From assembly GCF_014651995.1 (NCBI RefSeq), contig NZ_BMXY01000002.1, positions 310,001 to 374,000 on the forward strand: a stretch of DNA of 64,000 nt, written 5' to 3'. The notes beneath the pieces are model-generated. The model worked only from the letters and a program-made list of their open reading frames with translations, searched no databases and was not told the DNA's origin. A program made the position numbers and the translations under genes. Position 1 is the first letter of the stretch, and each line of letters begins with the position of its first letter. Below, in pieces: positions 1-8,052 of the stretch. The stretch is from Cognatilysobacter xinjiangensis. Its GTDB lineage: Bacteria > Pseudomonadota > Gammaproteobacteria > Xanthomonadales > Xanthomonadaceae.

Positions 1-767
1 CCGCGTCGGCGGCGGCGATCAACCAGCTGCTCGACTCGCGCATCGACGCCAAGATGGCACGCACCTCGTGGCGGCCGATCGTGGTCGGGCAGATCACGCC
101 GGCGCGCGCGCTCGCGTTCGCGCTGCTGCTGGGCGCCGTGTCGATGGCGCTGCTGGTGGTGTTCGTCAACACGATCACCGCGCTGCTGACCTTCGCCTCG
201 CTGATCGGCTACGCGGTGGTCTACACCGTGTTCCTCAAGCGCGCGACGCCGCAGAACATCGTGATCGGGGGCATCGCCGGCGCAGCTCCGCCCTTGCTGG
301 GCTGGTCCGCGGTGACCGGCATGCAGGGCGAATGGGACTGGGCGCACGCGCTGCTGCTGGTGCTGATCATCTTCGTATGGACGCCGCCGCATTTCTGGGC
401 GCTCGCGATCTTCCGCCGCGACGACTACGCACGCGCGCTGGTGCCGATGCTGCCGGTGACGCACGGCGTCGAATACACGCGCTGGCAGATCCTCATCTAC
501 ACCGTGCTGCTCGTGGCCGTCACCGTGCTGCCGTGGGCGTCGGGCATGAGCGGGCTGTTCTATCTCGGCGGCGCGCTGGTGCTGGGCGCGGTGTTCCTGA
601 TGCACGCCTGGCGCCTGATGGATCCGCCGGACGAGCTCTACGCGATGAAGGTCTTCAACTATTCGGTCGTCTACCTGATGGCGCTGTTCGCCTTCCTGCT
701 GGTCGACCACTGGTTGTTGCCGTGGCTGACGCCTGCGTCCGGGGTCGCCTTCGAGCGTGTGGGCTGA
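1..767 (+). CDS. ctaB: Protoheme IX farnesyltransferase (heme O synthase), 5' end cut off by window edge
   Basis: Integral membrane prenyltransferase that adds a farnesyl group to heme B to make heme O for terminal oxidases. The frame is open from base 3, so the true start lies upstream and about 254 residues are visible of a family that is usually near 300. The UbiA-superfamily substrate motif appears at the left edge as NQLLDSRID, followed by MARTSWRP. A second conserved loop reads [17 protein letters not shown], which is diagnostic of the CtaB/CyoE branch. About six hydrophobic helices follow. No partner gene of the cytochrome oxidase cluster is visible because the window starts here. A perfect inverted repeat lies 54 bases downstream. 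Confidence 0.93.
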   Translation, partial: ASAAAINQLLDSRIDAKMARTSWRPIVVGQITPARALAFALLLGAVSMALLVVFVNTITALLTFASLIGYAVVYTVFLKRATPQNIVIGGIAGAAPPLLGWSAVTGMQGEWDWAHALLLVLIIFVWTPPHFWALAIFRRDDYARALVPMLPVTHGVEYTRWQILIYTVLLVAVTVLPWASGMSGLFYLGGALVLGAVFLMHAWRLMDPPDELYAMKVFNYSVVYLMALFAFLLVDHWLLPWLTPASGVAFERVG

Positions 768-820
768 GCGGCTTTCGAATATTTCGTATCGGCGTCCCGC
801 GGATGCCGGCACAACAACGT

Positions 821-839
821 GCCTTCCATGATGGAAGGC
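821..839. repeat. Perfect 19-bp palindrome downstream of ctaB
   Basis: GCCTTCCAT-G-ATGGAAGGC is an uninterrupted inverted repeat around base 830. It could fold as a short hairpin ending the ctaB transcript, but no run of T follows. Its symmetry and its place in the 172-base gap before the diguanylate cyclase also fit a repressor operator. The sequence alone does not decide between these. Confidence 0.5.
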
Positions 840-939
840 CAGGGGTGGTGAAGGGCGTTCGCTGAAGTCGATGCGCGCCACATGGTGTGTCGGCCCATTC
901 GCTGGGCCGCTGCGGAACCTCTCGGGTAACCGTCCACGA

Positions 940-2073
940 ATGGCATTCGACCGCCTCCTCAGCCGCGACCACACCACGCGCCTGCGCCTCACGCGCCAGC
1001 TCATGGGCGTGGCGAGCTACGCCATGTTCCTGCTGCCCGGCTCGCTGGCGGTGCGCTGGGGCTGGGCACGTTTCGACTACGTCGGCCTCGTGGCGCTCGT
1101 CGCGACCGCGCTGGCCTTCAACGTGGCCTTCTTCCTCGCCATCCGTACCGGTTTCAGCCGGCGCTTCCGCGATCCAACGCTGCTGCTGCCGCAGATACTC
1201 GTCGCCTTCGCGCTGTCGCTGGTGACGTTGCACTACATGCGGGGCGAGGCGCGCAGCGTGATGCTGATGCTGTACGTCGCCTCGTTCTTCTTCGGGCTGT
1301 TCACCCTCGGCACGTGGCAATTGCTGCAGCTCGCCGGCGTGGCGGTGGCCGGCTACGTCGGCCTGATGGCGTTCGAGTTCCACGGTCGGCCGCTCGACAC
1401 GCCGGAGTTCCAGCTGGAACTGCTGCGCCTGGCGGTGCTGGCGATGATCACGTCCTGGCTGTCGCTGGTGGGTGGCTACCTCGCCGGCCTGCGCACCAAG
1501 CTGGGCGAGCGCCGCAGCGCGTTGCAGGAAGCGCTCGCGCGCGTGCAGGAGCTCTCCGAGCGCGACGAACTCACCGGTGCGCGCAACCGTCGTTACCTGA
1601 TGCAGGCGCTGGAGAAGGAGCGCGCGCGTGCCGAGCGCTTCGCGCAGCCCTTCTGCGTGGCGATCATCGACCTCGACCATTTCAAGCGCATCAACGACCG
1701 CCACGGCCATGCCGTCGGCGACGAGATCCTGCGCGGCCTCTGCGACCACGTGCGCCGGCAGGCGCGCGATCTCGACCTGCTCGCGCGGCAGGACATCGAC
1801 ACTGCGTTCGGCCGCTACGGCGGCGAGGAATTCCTGCTGGTGATGCCGCATACCACGCTCGACGGCGGGCTGGCCTGTCTCGCGCGCATGCATGCCGCGA
1901 CCGGTGCGCAGCGCTTTTCGACGCAGGCGGGCGAACTCTCGCTCACGTTCTCCGCCGGCCTCGCGCAGTATCGGGCTGGCGAGCCGGTGTCGACGCTGCT
2001 GGCGCGCGCGGATGCCGCGCTGTACCGCGCCAAGAGCCTCGGTCGGAATCGGGTCGAAACGGCAGGGCCCTGA
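940..2073 (+). CDS. Membrane-anchored diguanylate cyclase (GGDEF)
   Basis: Makes cyclic di-GMP from two GTP. The first ~190 residues are hydrophobic with about six predicted membrane helices and form a probable sensory module I cannot name. A short linker (LGERRSALQEALARVQELSE) leads into a GGDEF domain. The signature is GGEEF at residues 294-298, an active variant, and the metal/substrate motif IIDLDHFKRIND is intact. The canonical RxxD inhibitory site directly before the signature is not visible; that spot holds a small insertion, RQDIDTAF. The ATG at 940 was chosen because hydrophobic sequence starts soon after it. The frame stays open upstream to 871, but the extension looks unlike a protein N-terminus. 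It ends 9 bases from convergent dnaG. Confidence 0.85.
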   Translation: MAFDRLLSRDHTTRLRLTRQLMGVASYAMFLLPGSLAVRWGWARFDYVGLVALVATALAFNVAFFLAIRTGFSRRFRDPTLLLPQILVAFALSLVTLHYMRGEARSVMLMLYVASFFFGLFTLGTWQLLQLAGVAVAGYVGLMAFEFHGRPLDTPEFQLELLRLAVLAMITSWLSLVGGYLAGLRTKLGERRSALQEALARVQELSERDELTGARNRRYLMQALEKERARAERFAQPFCVAIIDLDHFKRINDRHGHAVGDEILRGLCDHVRRQARDLDLLARQDIDTAFGRYGGEEFLLVMPHTTLDGGLACLARMHAATGAQRFSTQAGELSLTFSAGLAQYRAGEPVSTLLARADAALYRAKSLGRNRVETAGP

Positions 2074-2082
2074 GGCCACGCC

Positions 2083-3828
2083 TCAAGTCGAGGAGGCGCC
2101 GGGGCGCTGGGCAAGTAGATCGCGCAGTTCGACCTTCTCGTCGTCGCTTAGGCGTCCGCTCTCCATGAGCTTCTGCCGAAGCTCAACCGTACGCTGTTCG
2201 GCGGCGGCCTTGTCGAGGTTGGCGACGTTGTCGAGCAGTTCCGCGCGCCAGGTCGAATCGCCGCCGGGCAGCGTCTGCACCGCGAGCTTCTGCAGCGGCT
2301 CGTGTTCCTCGCGGCCGACGAAATGCTCGACCAGCGCGGCGACGCCAATGTCGGGGCGCGCATGCACCAGACGGATCAGCTCGACCAGCAGCGGCACGCC
2401 GGGCTGGCGCAGGCCGGCGAACGCGGGATCGGCCGAGACTTCCAGCGCGAGCGCCGGCGCGTGCAGCAGGTAGAGGATCGCGCTGCGCACCAGGCTGCGC
2501 TTGGGCGGCGGCGCATTGCGGCCCGGCGTGCGCGCACGTTGCGCAGGCACGTGGGTTTCGGGCTGCGCGGCGCGCACGCCCACGCCGGTCAGTTCGGTCA
2601 GGCGCTGGCGCATCAGGTCGGCGAAGGCGCCGTCGGGAATCTGCGCGAGCAGCGGCTTGGCGCGTTCGGCGAGCCGGCCCTTGCCCTCCAGCGTGGCAAG
2701 GTTCACGCCGTCCGCCAGCGAATCGAACAGGAACTGCGACAGCGGCGTCGCACCCTGCAGGCGCGCCTCGAAGCCATCGCGGCCTTCGTTGCGCACGATC
2801 GAATCCGGATCCTCGCCCTCGGGCAGAAAGAGGAAGAACGCCTGGCGCCCGTCCTTCATGCGCGGCAGCACCGATTCCACCGCCTTCCAGGCCGCGCCGC
2901 GGCCGGCGCGGTCGCCGTCGAAGCAGAAGTAGACGTCGGGCGCGTTGCGGAACAGCAACTCCGCGTGTTCGGACGTGGTCGCGGTGCCGAGCGTGGCGAC
3001 GGCCTGCGTCACGCCGTGCTGGAACAGCGCGATCACGTCCATGTAGCCCTCGACGACGATCAGCCGCTCGATCTTCGAGTTCGCGCCGCGCACCTGCCAC
3101 AGGCCGTACAGCTCGCGGCCCTTGTGGAACAGGCGCGTCTCCGGCGAATTGAGGTACTTGGGCCCGTCTTCCTTGTCGATGACGCGGCCGCCGAAGGCGA
3201 TCGGCCGGCCGCGGCGGTCGTGGATCGGGAACATCACGCGGTCGCGGAACTTGTCGTAGACGCGGCCGGCGTCGTTCTTCGAGAACAGGCCCGCGCGCTC
3301 GAGCATCGCGAGGCGCTGCGGATTCGTGCCGAGCGCATTCTTCAGCGCCTCGAAGCCGTCCGGCGCGTAGCCGAGCTGGAACTTCTCGCGGATCGACTCG
3401 TCGACGCCGCGCGCATCGAAGTACGCGCGCGCCTTGGCGCTCGCCGTCAGTTGCTGGCGGTAGAACGTCGTCGCCGATTCGAGCACCGCGTACAGCTCGA
3501 CGAGCTGCGGGTCGGCAGTGCGCTGCTGGGTGTCCTTGGGCACTTCCATGCCCACGCGCTTGGCCAGCTCGTCGACCGCATCGAGGAATTCGAGCCGGTC
3601 GTACTGCATGACGAAGCTGATCGCGGTGCCGTGCGCGCCGCAGCCGAAGCAGTGATAGAACTGCTTGACCGGCGACACCGTGAAGCTCGGCGAGCGCTCG
3701 TCATGGAACGGGCAGCGCGCCGAGAACTCCTTGCCCTGGCGCTTGAGCGGCACGCGCGAACCCACCACCTCGACGATGTCGGTGCGGGCGAGGAGGTCGT
3801 CGATGAAGGCGTCGGGGATGCGGGCCAT
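2083..3828 (-). CDS. dnaG: DNA primase
   Basis: Synthesises RNA primers at the replication fork. Start chosen at 3828 (MARIPDAFIDDLLART), the usual beginning of DnaG; the frame is open 16 residues further. The CHC2 zinc-binding domain shows C39, H42, C60 and C63 (CPFH...CFGC). The Toprim core has VVEGYMD and later FCFDGDRAGR. The C-terminal third, expected to bind the DnaB helicase, is Ala/Arg-rich and less conserved. At 581 residues it is of normal length. In many gammaproteobacteria dnaG sits between rpsU and rpoD. Here it follows yqeY and a YihY gene, rpoD is absent downstream, and rpsU lies some 50 kb away. A 210-base gap precedes it; I saw no clear promoter there. Confidence 0.95.
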   Translation of the reverse strand: MARIPDAFIDDLLARTDIVEVVGSRVPLKRQGKEFSARCPFHDERSPSFTVSPVKQFYHCFGCGAHGTAISFVMQYDRLEFLDAVDELAKRVGMEVPKDTQQRTADPQLVELYAVLESATTFYRQQLTASAKARAYFDARGVDESIREKFQLGYAPDGFEALKNALGTNPQRLAMLERAGLFSKNDAGRVYDKFRDRVMFPIHDRRGRPIAFGGRVIDKEDGPKYLNSPETRLFHKGRELYGLWQVRGANSKIERLIVVEGYMDVIALFQHGVTQAVATLGTATTSEHAELLFRNAPDVYFCFDGDRAGRGAAWKAVESVLPRMKDGRQAFFLFLPEGEDPDSIVRNEGRDGFEARLQGATPLSQFLFDSLADGVNLATLEGKGRLAERAKPLLAQIPDGAFADLMRQRLTELTGVGVRAAQPETHVPAQRARTPGRNAPPPKRSLVRSAILYLLHAPALALEVSADPAFAGLRQPGVPLLVELIRLVHARPDIGVAALVEHFVGREEHEPLQKLAVQTLPGGDSTWRAELLDNVANLDKAAAEQRTVELRQKLMESGRLSDDEKVELRDLLAQRPGASST

Positions 3829-4038
3829 CGGCAGTAAAAAAGCGTCTTCAGCGATAGCGGCGTGCGGGTTCGCCATCGTCGCACGTGCGGCCCGGCCTGG
3901 CGGCCATCGGCATCACGCGGTCGGGGATGGACGAGGGCGGGGGCGGGCCCGGCCGTCGTCGGCAAGTGTGGACGCTGCGGCGGGATCGGGCCAGCGTAGA
4001 GGCTGACAGTCCGCCGGGTCAGGCGCTGCGACGGAGCG

Positions 4039-5001
4039 TCATGCCTTGACGGGCGCCGGCCCGAGGCGTTCGTCGATGGTGGCGGTCACCACGGCGCCGC
4101 CGAACAGGATCATTGCGGCGTAGTAGACCCACAGCATGGTCAGCACCAGCGCGCCCATCGCACCGTAGGCCGAGGCCGTGCTCTGGTGCTCCAGGTACCA
4201 GGCGATGCCCGCGCGCCCCGCCATGAACAGCACCGAGGTCAGCGAGCCGCCTGCGAGCGCCAGCCGCCAGCGCACGCGGCGGTCGGGCAGGAAGTGGTAC
4301 ATCAGCGCGAAGGTGAACGCATAGACGATCAGTGCGGCCAGCGTGGCGGCCACCGTCTCGCCCTGCGCGTAGCGCCCGATGGTGACGTCCAGCAGCGTGG
4401 TCAGCGTCATCGAGATCACCAGCAGGAACACCACCGACAGCACCAGCCCGAAGGAGAGCAGGCGCTTCTTCACCCAGTTCCACAGGCCGGGCAGGGCGGT
4501 GGCATCGGTGCGGAAGATGCGGTTGAGCGCGTCCTGCAGCTGCGCGAACACCGCGCTCGCGCCCACCAGCAGCAGCGCGATGCTCCACCAGCCGGCGATC
4601 GAGCCGGTGTCGGGCGTCGACGCGGCACCCGCAAGCACGGTACGCGCGACCGACTGCGCCTCCGGCCCGACCAGCAGGCCGACCTGCTGGATGACCGCGG
4701 CCTGCGCGGCCTGGCTGGAGGCCGTCAACCACAGCAGCAGGAGCATCAGCGGCGCCAGCGACAGCGCGGCGTAAAAGGCCACCGCGGCGGCCTGCGTGAT
4801 CACGTCCGAATCGAGGAAGCGCCGCAGCAGCGCCATCGGCAGCGAGCCGATGGTGGCCTTGCGCACCACCTTCCTGACGTCGGCCGGCGGTGGCGCGCCG
4901 TCGACCTGCGTGATCGACGCCTTCTCGGTCGGATCCAGCGTCTTGGCCACCGGCGCGTCCGGGGCGGCGGCGGGGCTGTCGGGACGGGTCGGATCGCTCA
5001 T
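4039..5001 (-). CDS. YihY/virulence factor BrkB family membrane protein
   Basis: Predicted inner-membrane protein of 320 residues in the YihY (UPF0761, formerly annotated RNase BN) family, whose biochemical role is unsettled. A polar, Asp/Pro-rich N-terminus (~55 residues) precedes FLDSDVITQAAAVAFYAALS, the typical first membrane segment, and about five more hydrophobic segments follow. Family features include the LQDALNRIFR stretch and the Tyr/Gly-rich last helix (LTMLWVYYAAMILFGGAV). It lies between yqeY and dnaG on the same strand, 63 bases after yqeY, and may be co-transcribed with both. Confidence 0.85.
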   Translation of the reverse strand: MSDPTRPDSPAAAPDAPVAKTLDPTEKASITQVDGAPPPADVRKVVRKATIGSLPMALLRRFLDSDVITQAAAVAFYAALSLAPLMLLLLWLTASSQAAQAAVIQQVGLLVGPEAQSVARTVLAGAASTPDTGSIAGWWSIALLLVGASAVFAQLQDALNRIFRTDATALPGLWNWVKKRLLSFGLVLSVVFLLVISMTLTTLLDVTIGRYAQGETVAATLAALIVYAFTFALMYHFLPDRRVRWRLALAGGSLTSVLFMAGRAGIAWYLEHQSTASAYGAMGALVLTMLWVYYAAMILFGGAVVTATIDERLGPAPVKA

Positions 5002-5064
5002 TCCGACAGCCTGCCGCAGCGGCCGTCATCGCTCCGCGAGCGCGACGGTCCGCGGGGTCGTGCC

Positions 5065-5508
5065 TCAGCCCAGGCGGGCCTTCACGCGCTTGGAGACGAG
5101 GCCCATGTCGGCCTGGCCGGCGAGCTTGGGCTTCAGCAGGCCCATCAGCTTGCCCATGTCGGCTGCGCCGGCAGCGCCGGTCTCGGCGATGGCCGCCTCG
5201 ATCGCCGCGTCGATCTCGGCTTCTCCCATCTTCGCGGGCAGGTAGCGCTCGATCACCACGATCTCGTCGCGCTCGGCCTGCGCCAGATCGTCGCGGCCGG
5301 CGCCCTCGTACTGCGACACCGAGTCGCGGCGCTGCTTGACCATCTTGTCGAGCACGGCCACCACGGCCGCATCGTCGAGCTCGACGCGCTCGTCGACTTC
5401 CTTCTGCTTGATCGCGGCATTGATCAGGCGGATGACCGCAAGGCTGCTCTTGTCGCCGCCCTTCATGGCGGCCTTCATGTCGTCGGTGAGTCGCTGCTTG
5501 AGGCTCAT
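5065..5508 (-). CDS. yqeY: GatB/YqeY domain protein
   Basis: Stand-alone homologue of the tRNA-binding tail domain of the GatB amidotransferase subunit; its exact role is not established. The start at 5508 gives MSLKQRLTDDMKAAMK, the common N-terminus; an in-frame ATG four codons upstream is possible. Other family hallmarks are the LxVIRLINAAIKQKEVD helix, IERYLPAKM, and the terminal MGKLMGLLKPKLAGQADM region. Length is 147 residues, normal for the family. In related bacteria it usually sits directly after rpsU; here it follows a sensor kinase, from which a short terminator separates it. Confidence 0.92.
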   Translation of the reverse strand: MSLKQRLTDDMKAAMKGGDKSSLAVIRLINAAIKQKEVDERVELDDAAVVAVLDKMVKQRRDSVSQYEGAGRDDLAQAERDEIVVIERYLPAKMGEAEIDAAIEAAIAETGAAGAADMGKLMGLLKPKLAGQADMGLVSKRVKARLG

Positions 5509-5526
5509 GGCGCGCTCCATGGGTGC

Positions 5527-5552
5527 GAAAAAGGGCGCCTAGGGTAGCGCCT
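5527..5552 (-). terminator. Rho-independent terminator overlapping the stop of the hybrid kinase
   Basis: On the minus strand GGCGC pairs with GCGCC around an eight-base spacer and is followed directly by CTTTTT. The kinase stop codon TAG lies inside the hairpin. It would stop the kinase transcript just before yqeY, whose start is about 20 bases further on. Confidence 0.55.
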
Positions 5553-7686
5553 GGTCCGCCGCCGGCGCGCGCCAGCCGTGCAGCGTGCGCACGATCGCGA
5601 CCAGTTCCGAGGGCTGCACCGGCTTGGCGACGTGCATCTGGAAGCCGTGCGCGAGCGCGCGCGTGCGGTCCTCGCTGCGCGCGTAGGCGGTGAGCGCGAC
5701 GGCGGGCACTGCATCGCGGCCGCTCGCGCGTTCCCATTCGCGCAGCGCCCGGACGAAGGCGTAGCCGTCCATGCGCGGCATGCCGATGTCACTCACCACG
5801 ATGTCGGCATCGATGCGCCCTATCGCCTGCAGCGCGTCCTCGGCGCCGGCGCAGGCGGTGACCGACGCGCCATGCGCCTCCAGCACCGCGCCGAGCATCG
5901 CGCGCGAATCGGCGTCGTCCTCGACCAGCAGCACGCGGCAGCCGGCAAGGGCGTCCTCGCCGGGTGCAGGCGGTGGCGCGCTGGTGACGTCGTGCGCGTG
6001 CTCCTCGCGGCGCTCGGCGGGCTCGTCGGTGCTGGTCGAGAACGGCAGGCGCACGGTGAATTCCGCGCCGTGGCCGATGCCGGCGCTCGCCGCGCGCACC
6101 GTGCCGCCGTGCATCTCCACCAGATGGCGCACGATCGACAGCCCGAGGCCGAGGCCCCCGTGCTCGCGCGTTGACGATGCATCGACCTGGCTGAAGCGGT
6201 CGAACAGCCGCGGCAGGAACTCGGGAGCGATGCCGCGGCCGGTGTCGCGCACGCGGATCTCCACGAAGCCGTCGCCGCGCTGCATCGCCACGTCGACGCG
6301 GCCGCCGCGCCCGGTGAACTTCACCGCATTGGCGACGAGATTCCACACCACCTGCTGCAGGCGATCGGGATCGGCGCGCACGCGGCCGACGTCCGGCGCG
6401 GCCTCCAGGTGCAGCTCGACGTCGCGCGCCAACGCCGCGGGGCGCACCGCCTCGACCGCAGCCTCGACCGGCTGCGCCACGTCCATCTCGCGCACGTCCA
6501 GCCGCAGCTTGCCGCTGACGATGCGCGAAATGTCGAGCAGGTCCTCGATGATCTGCGCCTGCGCGCGCGCATTGCGATCGATGGTGCCGACCGCGCGCTC
6601 GACCATCGCCGGCGCGAGCCGCCCGGAGGCCAGCATCTCGCTCCAGCCGAGGATCGACGTGAGCGGCGTGCGCAGCTCGTGCGAGATGGTGGCGAGGAAC
6701 TCGTCCTTCATGCGGTTCGCGCGCACCGCTTCCTGGTACAGGCGTTCCTTGTCGCGCGCCTCGCCTTCGAGCCTGCGGAACAGGTAGAGGCGGCTCATCC
6801 CCACCGACGCGAGCGCGGCGATGGCTTCGACCGCGCGCACCTGTCGCCCGCTGAACACGCCGGTGCGTTCGTGGCCGAAGAACAGCCCGCCGAGCACCTC
6901 GCCGGTGTCGGACTTCACCGGCACCGCGAGATAGCTGCGCACCGGCAGATGGCCCGGCGGCATGCCGTGGTGCGGCCCCCACTGGCCGTAGCGCGGATCG
7001 GTGGTGACGTCCTCGATGCAGATCGTGCCTTCGCCGCGGAACGTCGGGCCGAACAGCGGCGTCGCGCGCGGATGCGGGAACTTCGAGAAATGCTCGGCCG
7101 ACACGCCCGACAGCGTGTACAGCATGTAGCGGCCGACGTCCGCATCCTCGGCGTTGTAGAAGAACGCGCCGAACTGCGCGCCGGTGAGCCGCGTGGCCAC
7201 GTCCGTCACGCCCTGCACCATGCGCGGCAGGTCGAGCTCGTTGAGCATCAGCTCCGACAGCTGCCGCAGCGCGATGTCCTCCTGCTCGCGCAGCTTCTCG
7301 CGGCTGATGTCGCGCACTTCCAGCACAGTGCCGACCACGCGGCCGTCCTGCAGCACCGGGCTTGCGGTGAACGCCACCGGATAGAAGCGCCCGTCGCGAT
7401 GCACGAACACGTCCTCGCCCTGCGCCTGCATGCGCGCAGGCGCGGCGCGGTCGATCGGGCATTCCTCGATCGGGAACGCGCTGCCGTCGGGGCGCGTGTG
7501 GTGGATGACGTCGTGCAGCGGCCGGCCGCGCAGCTCGTCCAGCGAGAAGCCGGTCAGCGCCTCCGCCGCGCCGTTGAGGTAGACGCACTCACGCTTCTCG
7601 TCCATGACGAACAGCGCGACGGTGGCGTTCTCGCAGGCCGCGCGCAGCTGCGACAGCGGGGAGAGCAGGTCGGAAAACGCGGTCAT
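5539..7686 (-). CDS. Hybrid sensor histidine kinase (PAS-GAF-HisKA-HATPase-REC)
   Basis: Soluble hybrid kinase of 715 residues with no membrane segment, so it likely senses a cytoplasmic signal. Order: PAS-like domain (about 15-130, with the FTASPVLQDGRVVGTVLEVRD end), a GAF-type domain (about 145-310), HisKA with phospho-acceptor H336 in ISHELRTP, HATPase (N-box around NLVANAVKF, G boxes DTGRGI and GLGLGLSIV), then a C-terminal receiver with acceptor D633 in VVSDIGMPRMDG. The receiver carries no output domain, so phosphate probably passes on through a phosphotransfer protein; none is adjacent. It is transcribed divergently from the T4SS operon across a 149-base gap. No evidence ties it to T4SS control beyond that position. 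Confidence 0.9.
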   Translation of the reverse strand: MTAFSDLLSPLSQLRAACENATVALFVMDEKRECVYLNGAAEALTGFSLDELRGRPLHDVIHHTRPDGSAFPIEECPIDRAAPARMQAQGEDVFVHRDGRFYPVAFTASPVLQDGRVVGTVLEVRDISREKLREQEDIALRQLSELMLNELDLPRMVQGVTDVATRLTGAQFGAFFYNAEDADVGRYMLYTLSGVSAEHFSKFPHPRATPLFGPTFRGEGTICIEDVTTDPRYGQWGPHHGMPPGHLPVRSYLAVPVKSDTGEVLGGLFFGHERTGVFSGRQVRAVEAIAALASVGMSRLYLFRRLEGEARDKERLYQEAVRANRMKDEFLATISHELRTPLTSILGWSEMLASGRLAPAMVERAVGTIDRNARAQAQIIEDLLDISRIVSGKLRLDVREMDVAQPVEAAVEAVRPAALARDVELHLEAAPDVGRVRADPDRLQQVVWNLVANAVKFTGRGGRVDVAMQRGDGFVEIRVRDTGRGIAPEFLPRLFDRFSQVDASSTREHGGLGLGLSIVRHLVEMHGGTVRAASAGIGHGAEFTVRLPFSTSTDEPAERREEHAHDVTSAPPPAPGEDALAGCRVLLVEDDADSRAMLGAVLEAHGASVTACAGAEDALQAIGRIDADIVVSDIGMPRMDGYAFVRALREWERASGRDAVPAVALTAYARSEDRTRALAHGFQMHVAKPVQPSELVAIVRTLHGWRAPAADQALP

Positions 7687-7740
7687 GCGTGCAGGATGCG
7701 CCAGCGGCCGTCGAGAGCCCGCATGCTAACCGGCCCCTGC

Positions 7741-7768
7741 TTGCAGCGCCGGACGCATGCGCTACGCT
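7741..7768 (+). promoter_or_regulatory. Candidate sigma-70 promoter of the T4SS operon
   Basis: TTGCAG (7741-7746) and TACGCT (7763-7768) are separated by 16 bases. They lie about 70 bases before the first start codon of the operon and point toward it. Each matches the consensus only partly, as is common in high-G+C genomes. Confidence 0.45.
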
Positions 7769-7835
7769 AGGCCGGCCGCGAGTGGCGGCACCGGCGTCCA
7801 GGACAGGACGCGACCGGCGGAAAGGGAGGTTCCGC

Positions 7836-8045
7836 ATGCTCTCCAGTCCCGTTCTGTATGCACGCGGCCCGTATCGCGTGATCGCCAACGATCCCGATGC
7901 CGACGGCCGCCTGTACGTGGTGGTCGACACGGCCGGCGCCTGGCTGCGCGAGGAGCCGAGCTTCGAGACCGCGCGCGCCTGGGTCGACCATCGCAGCCTC
8001 GATCCGGGTGCCCCGGGGCGCCGCCCGGCCGGTCCGTCGCGCTGA
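7836..8045 (+). CDS. 69-residue hypothetical protein leading the T4SS operon
   Basis: Short ORF between the probable promoter and virD4. The start is supported by a strong ribosome site (AAAGGGAGG, about 5 bases before ATG 7836). The protein begins MLSSPVLYARGPYRVI, has the core YVVVDTAGAWL, and ends in a basic Pro/Gly/Arg tail. There is no signal peptide, membrane helix or cysteine. It stops 7 bases before the virD4 ATG, so the two are probably translationally coupled. I do not recognise a family. It could be an accessory or chaperone-like factor, or simply a leader peptide. Confidence 0.6.
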   Translation: MLSSPVLYARGPYRVIANDPDADGRLYVVVDTAGAWLREEPSFETARAWVDHRSLDPGAPGRRPAGPSR

Positions 8046-8052
8046 GGTCGCC

